Assembly (NCBI GenBank): GCA_934667295.1
Contig: CAKULR010000010.1
Coordinates: 1 to 18,360 of the forward strand
DNA length: 18,360 bases
Origin: an uncultured Kiritimatiellota bacterium
GTDB taxonomy: Bacteria; Verrucomicrobiota; Kiritimatiellia; RFP12; UBA1067
Direction: 5' to 3'
Positions 7,614 to 18,237 of this stretch are shown in pieces (positions within the stretch are counted from its first letter, which is position 1; each line of letters starts with the position of its first letter). Both the position numbers and the translations under genes were made by a program. The notes under the pieces are model-generated. The model did no database searches and had not been told where the DNA came from. It saw nothing but the letters and a program-made list of their open reading frames with translations.

Positions 7614-8458
7614 TCCATCCAATGCCCCCTCTTCGCGAGGCACGCGCGGAACGGGGCGAGGAACGCCGCATCGTCGTCGGTCGCCATGCCGAGCGCGATC
7701 GTGGGCTTGTTCGCGCCGTGGAAGTCGCTTCCCGCCGTCACGGCAAACCCCAGCTCGCGGGCAATGCGCAGGTGTTCCACCGTCTCCTCCGGCAGGTTCG
7801 CGCCGTACACCGCCTCCACGGCGTCGAGCCCGAGGTCCTTCAGCCGCAGAAGGCCGGCCCGCAGACGGTCGAAGTCCTGCGTCCAATACCGTGGATGCGC
7901 CATCACGGCCACGCCCCCTGCGGCATGGACGACCTCGATGGCCTCCGCCTGGGAGGGATGGTAGCGCGTGACGTAGCCGGGCTTCCCGTCCCCGAGGAAC
8001 CGTTCGAACGCATCCTTCACGCTGGTCGCCCATCCGTGGTCCATGAGGACGCGGGCGATGTGCGGACGGGCGACGATCCGGCCGTTCGCGTACTTGAGCA
8101 GTTCCTCCTCCGCGATGGGCATGCCCAGTTCGGCCAGGCGCGCGACAATCTTCCCGTTCCGCTCGTTCCGCCCCGCGCGGATCGTGTCGAGGAACGCATT
8201 CAAGCGCGGGGAGGCGGGGTCGATCCCCAACCCGAGGAGGTGGAACTTGGAATAGCCCTCCCCCGGTTCGACGGAAAGCTCCACGCCCGCGAGGCGCAGC
8301 CCCGTCTGGCCTCGGCACGCCGCGAGGAAGCGCGCACAGCCCTCGCAGTTGTCGTGGTCCGTCAGCGCAAAGGCCGAGAACGCACGCCCCCTCTCCGCCA
8401 GTTCCTCGGGCGTGCAGGTTCCATCCGAACACGTGCTATGGCAATGCAGGTCGATCAT
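7610..8458 (-). CDS. PHP-domain metal-dependent phosphoesterase (TrpH/YciV type)
   Basis: The product has 282 residues. Metal ligands of the PHP fold are visible: HCH at H5/H7, D12, TDHD at D34-H35-D36, E60, H73, H188 in AHPR, and D245/H247 in GSDFHG. Length and order match the TrpH/YciV group, whose studied members hydrolyse 3',5'-bisphosphonucleotides. The E. coli member (RNase AM) also trims 5' ends of rRNA. Longer versions starting further upstream are rejected: the true N-terminus is MIDLHCHS, the family start, with AGAGGAGAAG about 6-9 bases before it. It overlaps the end of the histidine kinase gene by 23 bases in another frame, so the two are likely cotranscribed and coupled. Which of the family activities it has is inferred only. 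Confidence 0.85.
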   Translation of the reverse strand: MIDLHCHSTCSDGTCTPEELAERGRAFSAFALTDHDNCEGCARFLAACRGQTGLRLAGVELSVEPGEGYSKFHLLGLGIDPASPRLNAFLDTIRAGRNERNGKIVARLAELGMPIAEEELLKYANGRIVARPHIARVLMDHGWATSVKDAFERFLGDGKPGYVTRYHPSQAEAIEVVHAAGGVAVMAHPRYWTQDFDRLRAGLLRLKDLGLDAVEAVYGANLPEETVEHLRIARELGFAVTAGSDFHGANKPTIALGMATDDDAAFLAPFRACLAKRGHWMD

Positions 8459-9791
8459 TCCGGTCTTCTCCTCTTCTCCCATCCAACGCCCCGCCCCCGT
8501 CGTCCGGCGGGAGTTCCAGCGTGAAGATGCAGCCGCCGCCCGGGCGCGCGGCGACGGAAAGGGTCCCGTCCATGTCCTGCGCGAGGGCGCGCGAAATCGA
8601 AAGGCCCAGTCCGAGACCGCCCGAACGCGAGTTGAGGGCATCGTCCGCCCGATAGAAGCGGTCGAACACATGCGCCCGCTCTTCCAACGACAGTCCGGGG
8701 CCGCGATCCTGCACGGCCAGACAGGGACGCCCCTCCTCCATCCTCGCCACCACCTCCACGCGACCGCCCGCCGCCGCGTACTTCGCCGCATTCCCCAGCA
8801 GGTTGACGAGGATCTGCCTCACGGCATCCGCATCGGCCCACGCACGGCAAGGCCCCGCCGCACACACGGAAACGCCGTGTTCGGGGAAATCCCCCCGCAC
8901 AAGCTCAACGACCTCCTCCGCCAGCGCAACAAGGTCGAGGCACGTAGGACGGTACCGCCGCCGTCCCTGTTCGAGCCGCGAGAAATCCAGCAGATTCCCG
9001 ACGAGACGGAGCATGCGCGCGTTCTCGCGCGCGATGACCTCATAGGCATGTACACGCTTCGCGTCCGTCTGGAGACGCCCGCTCTGCAACAGGTCGATCC
9101 AAATGCCGATACCGGCAAGCGGCGTCTTCAGTTCATGGGAACAATTCGAGAGGAACGTCGTCTTCGTCTCGTCGTCCCGCCGCGCCTTCACGGCGGCCCG
9201 GCCCATCAGCCACGCCCCCGCCGCCAGCACACAGGCCAGCAGCACCACGAGGATGCCCCCCACCAGCCAGGCGTCCACGTGCGCGACCTCCTCGCCGAGC
9301 GGATGCCCGTCGAAGACAAGCCCGTAGGCCGTCTGGTCGACGCGCCCCCAGAGGACGGTCGCCGGGCCGATCTCCATCAGGCCGCGCCGCGCACGCTTCT
9401 TGCCGATGGACGTCCATTCGTTCCACCGCGCCAGCCCCTCAAGCTGCGTCCCCACCCCGGCGGGGAACGGACAGACCCGCCCCTCCCGAAGCCCCGTCGA
9501 CCAGGTCAGGCGGTTCTTCGGACTCCACGTGAACGCGCCGACCGGGCTTCGCACACCCGCGCCGCCCTCCCACCGGCACAGGGCCGCCCGCACCACCTCG
9601 CCCGTCCGTCCGTTCTCGTTCACGATGTCCTGGAGCGAGGCGGCAAGGTTCTCGACCTGCGCACGGCGCATCTCGCCCTCGCGCAGCGCGGAAGAGGCGG
9701 ACTGGCGATGGAGGAAGACCAGCCCCAGTCCCGTCAGAATCGCCGCAGGGAGGCAGATCAGCAGAAAATAGAGCTTGAGGTCGCGTGTCAT
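8436..9791 (-). CDS. Membrane sensor histidine kinase
   Basis: The product has 451 residues. Transmembrane segment 1 is at about 8-27, an extracytoplasmic sensor region at about 28-172 matches no domain I recognise, and segment 2 is at about 174-196. The HisKA H-box SHELKTPLAG follows with the phosphoryl histidine at H219. The HATPase_c domain has its N box (N330, N334), G1 (DRGPG, 362-366), F box (FDRFYRAD) and G2 (GGLGLGL, 391-397). It autophosphorylates and passes phosphate to a response regulator; the OmpR-type regulator four genes upstream is the natural candidate. Its ATG follows the RuvC stop codon directly (TAGATG) and has no Shine-Dalgarno, so it probably relies on reinitiation after RuvC. 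Its 3' end overlaps the PHP gene. The signal sensed is unknown. Confidence 0.92.
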   Translation of the reverse strand: MTRDLKLYFLLICLPAAILTGLGLVFLHRQSASSALREGEMRRAQVENLAASLQDIVNENGRTGEVVRAALCRWEGGAGVRSPVGAFTWSPKNRLTWSTGLREGRVCPFPAGVGTQLEGLARWNEWTSIGKKRARRGLMEIGPATVLWGRVDQTAYGLVFDGHPLGEEVAHVDAWLVGGILVVLLACVLAAGAWLMGRAAVKARRDDETKTTFLSNCSHELKTPLAGIGIWIDLLQSGRLQTDAKRVHAYEVIARENARMLRLVGNLLDFSRLEQGRRRYRPTCLDLVALAEEVVELVRGDFPEHGVSVCAAGPCRAWADADAVRQILVNLLGNAAKYAAAGGRVEVVARMEEGRPCLAVQDRGPGLSLEERAHVFDRFYRADDALNSRSGGLGLGLSISRALAQDMDGTLSVAARPGGGCIFTLELPPDDGGGALDGRRGEDRNDRPALP

Positions 9792-10283
9792 CTAGATGGG
9801 TTCGCGCATACCGAGGAGGGAGTTCGAATGGGCGTGCGTGATGGCAAGCGCCAGCGCATCAGCCGCGTCGTTCTGCGGAAGCTCCTCCAGCGCGAGCAGG
9901 GTCTTCACCATGCGCTGCACCTGCACCTTCTCCGCCAATCCGTTTCCGCAGACGGCCATCTTCACGCGGCGCGGTTCGTATTCGTAGATGGGGCACGCCG
10001 CATGCGCCGCCGCCGCGATCACCGCGCCACGCGCCTCGCCGAGGACGAGCATGGTGCCCGCGTTCTTGCCGTAGATGACGCTTTCGATCGAAAGGACATC
10101 CGGTGTGTACTGCGCAATCAGTTCCGAAACGCGCGCGTGGATCGTGCGCAGGCACGACGAAAGCGGGGCCTTCGGGGCGTTCCGGATCCGTCCCGCCTCC
10201 AGGCAGCGCATCCGCGAGCCCGTGACGGACAACACCCCGTAGCCACTTGAACGGAGCGACGTATCAATTCCAAGAATGACCAT
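9792..10283 (-). CDS. ruvC: Crossover junction endodeoxyribonuclease RuvC
   Basis: The product has 163 residues, normal RuvC length. The RNase-H-fold active site is complete: D7 in LGIDTS, E67 in SIESVIYG, and D139/D142 in NDAADALALA. RuvC cuts Holliday junctions at the end of homologous recombination, normally with the RuvAB branch-migration motor. The start at 10283 gives the standard N-terminus MVILGIDTS; GGTGG lies about 8 bases upstream. It begins 17 bases after the dehydrogenase stop codon, and its TAG stop abuts the kinase ATG. ruvA and ruvB are not in this window. Confidence 0.95.
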   Translation of the reverse strand: MVILGIDTSLRSSGYGVLSVTGSRMRCLEAGRIRNAPKAPLSSCLRTIHARVSELIAQYTPDVLSIESVIYGKNAGTMLVLGEARGAVIAAAAHAACPIYEYEPRRVKMAVCGNGLAEKVQVQRMVKTLLALEELPQNDAADALALAITHAHSNSLLGMREPI

Positions 10284-10300
10284 TTGCAACCACCACAGGA

Positions 10301-11089
10301 CTAGAAGGAACAGTTGGAAGCCTCCGCGTTCTTCTCCGGCAGGATCCCGGAAATGAACTCGGCAAGCCGCCAGGGACAGATGGACAGGAACCAGGTCGCA
10401 AGACGCATCGGCCAGGGGAAGGCGATCAGGCCGACGTTGCGGTCCACCCGGTCCAGGATGATGCGCGCCGCCCGGTCCGCCTCCATGAAGAACGGCATCG
10501 GACAGGTGTTGCGGTCCGTGATGCGCGAGCGGATGAACCCCGGGCACACCACGTTCATGCGGATGCCCTCGCGCGCGAGCGATCTGCGAAAGGAGAGCGC
10601 CCACGCCTTCATCGCCGCCTTCGTCGCCGCATAGGCCGGGCAGGTCGAAAGGGGCGCATATCCCGCGATCGAGGCCGTAATCACGACCTGGCGGCGCGTA
10701 CGGCCGTTCGGTTCGGCCCGGAAGCGCGCAAGAACCGGCAGCACGACGTTGAGGTTCCCCGTCACGTTCGTCGCGAACGTCCGGCGGATGTTGACCTCGT
10801 TCTCGACGCCCGTTCCGATTCCGGCGTTCGAGAAGACGAGCTCAAGCGGCACCTGGGCGTCACAGGCGTCGATCCAGGCGCGCACGGCCGCCTCGTCGGC
10901 CACGTCCAGCACCGCCGTCCGCACATCGGCACCCTCCGCACGGCAGCGGGCGGCAACCCCTTCCAGGCGCCCCGCATCGCGTCCGCACAGAAACAGGTGC
11001 TTCGCGCCCCGGCGCGCGCATTCCAGAGCCAGCGCCTCGCCGATTCCGCTGGAGGCCCCCGTGATGAGAATGTTGTCGGCGTATTTCAT
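10301..11089 (-). CDS. Short-chain dehydrogenase/reductase (SDR)
   Basis: The product has 262 residues from ATG at 11089. It is a classical SDR with the cofactor-binding TGASSGIG (10-17), NAG (88-90), catalytic S140, and YAATK with Y153 and K157. R at position 37, after the second strand (CGRD), suggests NADP(H) preference. The C-terminal part (about 218-250) is rich in aromatic and hydrophobic residues (FPWPMRLATWFLSICPW) and could be membrane-associated, as in SDRs that act on lipids or sterol-like substrates. The substrate cannot be named. A start three codons earlier (11098) is possible, but that ATG is part of the -10 sequence TATAATG, so the second ATG, exactly seven bases after the -10, is preferred. 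It sits 24 bases after yraN. Confidence 0.85.
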   Translation of the reverse strand: MKYADNILITGASSGIGEALALECARRGAKHLFLCGRDAGRLEGVAARCRAEGADVRTAVLDVADEAAVRAWIDACDAQVPLELVFSNAGIGTGVENEVNIRRTFATNVTGNLNVVLPVLARFRAEPNGRTRRQVVITASIAGYAPLSTCPAYAATKAAMKAWALSFRRSLAREGIRMNVVCPGFIRSRITDRNTCPMPFFMEADRAARIILDRVDRNVGLIAFPWPMRLATWFLSICPWRLAEFISGILPEKNAEASNCSF

Positions 11090-11096
11090 TGCGGAC

Positions 11097-11102
11097 ATTA
11101 TA
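11097..11102 (-). promoter_or_regulatory. Extended -10 promoter, probable leaderless start of the SDR gene
   Basis: Minus-strand TGC-TATAAT is a perfect -10 with the extended TG motif. Seven bases lie between it and the ATG at 11089, so transcription should begin at or beside the start codon. No -35 match and no Shine-Dalgarno are visible. It lies in the short gap between yraN and the SDR gene. Confidence 0.6.
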
Positions 11103-11113
11103 GCACACCCGCC

Positions 11114-11566
11114 CTACCAGAACCGCCACTTCGCGGGAAAGAGGCGGACATTCTCGACATGCTGGATCTCGGGTGGTTCCGCCTGGCCCGGCGTTCCGTA
11201 GACCTCGACGACGTCGAACCGGAAGTTCCCGTGCCACTTGTTCTTCAGAATCCAGTTCGTACAGGCCCTCAGCAGAACGCCCCGCTTGCGCCGGTCCACG
11301 CCCCACAGGAGGCGGGACCAGGCCGATCTGCGGGCATGCGTCTTGACCTCCACGAACACAACCGTCCGGCGGTCGCGCGAACGCACGATGGCGTCGATCT
11401 CGCACCGCCGGTCCCGTGCGCAGGGCCGTACGTTCCGCCCGACGACCACCCAGCCCCTTCGCGCCAGAAACGAAACGGCCAGGTTCTCGCCCCAACGGCC
11501 CCGGACGACGCTTCGCTCGCCATACGCCCGGTCGCGTACACACTGTTCCTCGCTTCGCGTATCCAT
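11114..11566 (-). CDS. YraN family (UPF0102) nuclease-fold protein
   Basis: The product has 150 residues from ATG at 11566, preceded by GGAGGAGTGGAGAA. A GTG start 33 codons earlier is possible but lacks such a site. Conserved UPF0102 features are RWGENLA with E27, RCEIDAIV with E56 and D58, and VFVEVKTH with E73 and K75, which together form a PD-(D/E)XK-like nuclease core. Family members are usually 110-150 residues. Its biological role is not firmly established; it is often found next to DNA- or RNA-processing genes (commonly rnhB or ruv-linked clusters), and here it precedes an SDR and ruvC. The upstream 139-base gap contains a 14-base palindrome. Confidence 0.87.
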   Translation of the reverse strand: MDTRSEEQCVRDRAYGERSVVRGRWGENLAVSFLARRGWVVVGRNVRPCARDRRCEIDAIVRSRDRRTVVFVEVKTHARRSAWSRLLWGVDRRKRGVLLRACTNWILKNKWHGNFRFDVVEVYGTPGQAEPPEIQHVENVRLFPAKWRFW

Positions 11567-11597
11567 TTCTCCACTCCTCCGAAAACATGGCGTTTCC

Positions 11598-11611
11598 GGC
11601 ACGCGCGTGCC
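11598..11611. repeat. Perfect 14-base palindrome upstream of yraN
   Basis: GGCACGCGCGTGCC reads the same on both strands and lies 32 bases before the preferred yraN start. It could be an operator or a chance GC-rich palindrome; no role is shown. Confidence 0.35.
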
Positions 11612-11705
11612 GACTGCCGGGCGGTGCTGGAACGCGATATCAGGACGAACGACACGTTTCGGCACGAACTACACCCCGTCCGCTCCGCGCGGAGGCCGGA
11701 CAAAA

Positions 11706-12254
11706 TCAGGCGGAGCGCGCCCCCAGCGACGGCCGGACGAGGGGGATGCCCAGGCAGATGTACAGCATGGCCTGTTCGAGCGTGAGCATGAGGCTGAACG
11801 CCTCGTCCACGTCAAATACGAACCAGCCCTGCGTCAGCTTGCCGTCCTCCGTCTTCCGCGAAACCGAGAGGACGTAGCCGGGATGCGGTTCGATCTGGTG
11901 CGTGAACTTGATGACCGTACAGGCGCGCGCCGAACGGTGGAACAGCCCCTTTCCGTCCCGGGCCGACTCCTGCATGCCCCGCAGGACCTGGAGGATCTGC
12001 GAAAGGTCGCTGCGGTCCAGCTTGACGACCAGCCTGTTCTCCCAGTCGAATGTCGGGAGGACCCGTCCGGGCCCCTGCCCGGAGCCCAGCGTCTTCTGCA
12101 CGGCAAGCGTGAGGAAGATGCTGCCCGACACATCGTCATGGGCCGGATGGAGTTCAAGGCGGCAGGCGCTTCCCGTCCCCTTCATGTTGGGATGGATGTA
12201 GGCGTCGGTGGCACGGTAGCGAACGTTCTGTTCGGTCTGTTTCGTCGCGTTCAT
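11706..12254 (-). CDS. Conserved hypothetical, Whirly/MRP-like single-strand nucleic-acid-binding candidate
   Basis: The product has 182 residues starting at MNATKQ (AAAGGA about 9 bases upstream); no signal peptide or membrane segment is seen. The pattern resembles Whirly/mitochondrial RNA-binding (MRP) domains. There are beta strands rich in alternating hydrophobic residues (31-52), then FDWENRLVVKLDRSDLSQIL (69-88), matching the [YF]DW...FSL...E[IV]..L core. A LFHRS segment (104-108), two further strands (112-133) and a closing FVFDVDEAFSLMLTLEQA helix (145-162) follow. Such proteins bind single-stranded DNA or RNA, often as tetramers. This is recognition by pattern, not by a database match; an unrelated conserved family is possible. 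It is preceded by a 111-base AT-rich gap after the response regulator and followed by yraN. Confidence 0.55.
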   Translation of the reverse strand: MNATKQTEQNVRYRATDAYIHPNMKGTGSACRLELHPAHDDVSGSIFLTLAVQKTLGSGQGPGRVLPTFDWENRLVVKLDRSDLSQILQVLRGMQESARDGKGLFHRSARACTVIKFTHQIEPHPGYVLSVSRKTEDGKLTQGWFVFDVDEAFSLMLTLEQAMLYICLGIPLVRPSLGARSA

Positions 12255-12330
12255 GGAGGTGTCCTTTCGTTCCGTTCGTGCGGACCATCCGCCGAACACG
12301 CGAATAGGATACCCCAAAACGGGAAATCTT

Positions 12331-12360
12331 TCTTTAGTTTCAGCCCTAAAAAAACGTCAA
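12331..12360 (-). promoter_or_regulatory. Weak candidate promoter of the Whirly-like gene in an AT-rich gap
   Basis: The gap between the response regulator and the next gene has two T-tracts on the minus strand. A possible -35 TTGACG (12355-12360) lies 18 bases from TAAAGA (12331-12336). A second -10-like TATCCT (12306-12311) has no partner. The AT richness stands out from the surrounding GC-rich DNA, but no promoter is certain. Confidence 0.3.
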
Positions 12361-12365
12361 AAAAT

Positions 12366-13088
12366 TTAGAGGTCGGAGACAGCCGACGGTTCCTGGTCCA
12401 GGAACTCAAGGCGGAGTCCGCACCGGGGAACCGTCAGGATCCTGAAGCCATTCCCCTCGACCTTCTTCCGCAAATTGTAGAGATGCTGTTCCAGCGTACG
12501 CGAGTTCGGCAGATACCCCTCGCCCCAGAGGAGGTCCATGACCGCCTCCTTCGAAACGACTTCGCCCGCGCGGCGGTTCAGGAGGCGCAGGAGTTCGTAC
12601 TCGCGGTGCGTCAGGGCGACACGCCGTCCCGCCGCCGTCGTGAGCGTGAGTTCGGTTCCCTTGACGACGGCGGTGCCAAGGCGGAAACCGTGTTCGGAGA
12701 GACGTTCGGACCGGGATTCACCCAACCGCGTCCGTCGCAGAAGCGACTCCACGCGCGCGAGGAATTCACGCGAACCAAACGGTTTCGCCAGGTAGTCATC
12801 CGCCCCGAGCCCCAGTCCAAGCACCTTGTCGGCTTCCTCGCCCTTGGCGGACAGGAACAGAATCGGCGTGGACGTGTCCGAGGCACGGATTTCGCGGCAA
12901 ACGTCGAACCCGCTCTTCACCGGCATCATGACGTCGAGAATGACCAGATCGGGCAGGATGCGCCAGTGCCGGTCAAGCGCGTCCCGACCGTTCCCGACCG
13001 CACACACCGAATGGAATTCGGATTCAAGAAGGGCGACAATCGCCTCGCGGACGGACACGTCATCCTCGGCCAATAGGATCTTCGACAT
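12366..13088 (-). CDS. OmpR/PhoB-type response regulator
   Basis: The product has 240 residues. The receiver domain (1-118) has the acidic pair E8/D9-D10, phosphoacceptor D52 (VILDVMMP), switch residue S80 (LFLSAK) and K102 (LAKPF). The C-terminal winged-helix Trans_reg_C domain (about 140-230) includes LTHREYELLRLL, RAGEVVSKE and the RTLEQHLYNLRKKVE recognition region. It binds DNA and controls transcription after phosphorylation. The start is fixed by MSKILLAEDD and the strong site GAGGAGGAAACC. It has its own promoter and is the first gene after the rrn operon. The only kinase in the window is encoded four genes downstream. The regulon is unknown. Confidence 0.93.
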   Translation of the reverse strand: MSKILLAEDDVSVREAIVALLESEFHSVCAVGNGRDALDRHWRILPDLVILDVMMPVKSGFDVCREIRASDTSTPILFLSAKGEEADKVLGLGLGADDYLAKPFGSREFLARVESLLRRTRLGESRSERLSEHGFRLGTAVVKGTELTLTTAAGRRVALTHREYELLRLLNRRAGEVVSKEAVMDLLWGEGYLPNSRTLEQHLYNLRKKVEGNGFRILTVPRCGLRLEFLDQEPSAVSDL

Positions 13089-13107
13089 GGTTTCCTCCTC
13101 GCGGTTG

Positions 13108-13124
13108 ACGGCATCGCGTGCCGT
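13108..13124 (-). other. Leader hairpin of the response regulator mRNA
   Basis: A perfect 6-bp stem (ACGGCA/TGCCGT) with five-base loop lies in the predicted 45-base leader, just 5' of the ribosome binding site. It could stabilise the mRNA or be incidental. Confidence 0.35.
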
Positions 13125-13139
13125 GGGTGTTTTTCCGCA

Positions 13140-13168
13140 AGCATAGCACAAACGGGGCGGGATGTCCA
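13140..13168 (-). promoter_or_regulatory. Promoter of the response regulator gene
   Basis: TGGACA (13163-13168) and TATGCT (13140-13145) are spaced by 17 bases, and the -10 is extended (TGC-TATGCT). The expected start near 13133 gives a 45-base leader with a good Shine-Dalgarno. Confidence 0.6.
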
Positions 13169-13217
13169 GCGGGGGGAGCCCGGCCGCCGCGCCCCCTCCG
13201 CCCCCGGAAAATGCGGA

Positions 13218-13243
13218 GGCGCGGGTCCTGGCGGATCCGCGCC
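13218..13243 (-). terminator. Candidate rrn operon terminator hairpin
   Basis: About 33 bases after the 5S end the transcript can form GGCGCGG paired with CCGCGCC, continued past one A-C mismatch by TCC/GGA around a GCCA loop. Only a short ATTTT follows. A T-rich run also lies between the 5S gene and this hairpin. The position fits an operon terminator, but the U-tract is weak. Confidence 0.4.
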
Positions 13244-13275
13244 CCACTTGGAACGTGAACGGAAAAAATGGAAAA

Positions 13276-13391
13276 GCCGGCGGCGCCCTACTCTCGCACG
13301 GGCGGGTCCCGCACTACCCTCGGCGAAGGAGCCCTTGACTTCCGTGTTCGGAATGGGAACGGGTATGGCAGCTCCTCCATGGCCACCGGCA
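13276..13391 (-). rRNA. rrf: 5S ribosomal RNA
   Basis: About 116 nt. It contains the conserved CCCATTCCGAACACGGAAGT block of loops B and C and the terminal stem GCCGG(T)GGC with its 3' complement GCCGCCGGC. It is the last gene of the rrn operon, about 80 nt after 23S. Ends are estimated from the terminal stem. Confidence 0.95.
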
Positions 13392-13403
13392 GAAAAGCCG
13401 TGG

Positions 13404-13424
13404 TCCGGAGCCAAAGAGAACCGC
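13404..13424 (-). repeat. 3' arm of the 23S processing stalk
   Basis: The 21 bases are complementary to 16367-16387 on the other side of 23S: 20 of 21 positions pair (including G-U pairs) in the transcript. This is the expected RNase III substrate that releases pre-23S. Confidence 0.75.
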
Positions 13425-13470
13425 GACGCACCGGGAGGCGGAAGCCCCGCCTTCTGGTGAAGTCGATAAA

Positions 13471-16342
<2,872 letters not shown>

Positions 16343-16366
16343 AAACTTCTCGCCTCTCGTTACGTT

Positions 16367-16387
16367 GCAATTCTCTTTGATTCCAGA
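16367..16387 (-). repeat. 5' arm of the 23S processing stalk
   Basis: Lies between tRNA-Ile and 23S and pairs with 13404-13424, with one A-C mismatch and several G-U pairs. It includes a run of nine uninterrupted Watson-Crick pairs (CAAAGAGAA). Confidence 0.75.
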
Positions 16388-16421
16388 CTCGCTTTTCAAG
16401 GATCGAAAAATGGTGCCGAAG

Positions 16422-16498
16422 TGGTGGGCCTGACAGGAGTCGAACCTGTGACCTCGTCCTTATCAGGGACGCGCTCTAACCAACTGAGCTACAAGCCC
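16422..16498 (-). tRNA. tRNA-Ile (GAT anticodon)
   Basis: 77 nt with encoded CCA. The acceptor arm GGGCTTG pairs with CAGGCCC, the D-arm reads AGCTCAGTTGGTTAGAGC, the anticodon loop is CTGATAA (GAT), and the T-arm is CAGGTTCGACTCCTG. It lies in the rrn spacer directly before 23S and eight bases after tRNA-Ala. Confidence 0.97.
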
Positions 16499-16506
16499 AG
16501 GGGCGT

Positions 16507-16582
16507 TGGTGGAGGCAGCCGGATTCGAACCGGCGACATCCTGCGTGCAAGGCAGGCGCTCTACCAGCTGAGCCATGCCCCC
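16507..16582 (-). tRNA. tRNA-Ala (TGC anticodon)
   Basis: 76 nt with encoded CCA. The acceptor GGGGGCA pairs with TGCCTCC and shows the alanine identity pair G3-U70. The anticodon loop TTGCACG gives TGC, and the T-arm is CCGGTTCGAATCCGG. It is the first tRNA after 16S. Confidence 0.97.
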
Positions 16583-16609
16583 CTCGGGGGGGACGCGCCC
16601 GGCCCTGTC

Positions 16610-16628
16610 GGAAGGGAGGCGGAACACG
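16610..16628 (-). repeat. 3' arm of the 16S processing stalk
   Basis: In the transcript CGTGTTCCGCCTCCCTTCC lies between 16S and tRNA-Ala and pairs with the leader arm at 18334-18352 in 18 of 19 positions. Confidence 0.8.
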
Positions 16629-16675
16629 GATGCGGAGAGGGGGATTGGGGCCGGCGCTCGGCGCGCCTCAACTTC

Positions 16676-16691
16676 GGGACCTCTCGGTCCC
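16676..16691 (-). other. Spacer hairpin with GNRA tetraloop after 16S
   Basis: GGGACC-GAGA-GGTCCC forms a perfect 6-bp stem capped by a GNRA loop ten bases beyond the 16S 3' end, inside the loop closed by the 16S stalk. It may guide folding or processing; it is not a terminator because no U-tract follows. Confidence 0.45.
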
Positions 16692-16701
16692 TTCTCCTCA
16701 G

Positions 16702-18237
<1,536 letters not shown>

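Noticed and set aside
8349..10250. A 633-codon plus-strand open frame across the kinase and ruvC genes
   Set aside because: It crosses several certain genes on the other strand and has Arg/His-rich composition without a domain.
11238..13076. A 612-codon plus-strand open frame
   Set aside because: It runs antisense through yraN, the Whirly-like gene and the response regulator; it is a shadow.
16343..16421. A possible internal promoter (TTGAAA) between tRNA-Ile and 23S
   Set aside because: No -10 at proper spacing, and the bases are explained by the 23S processing stalk.
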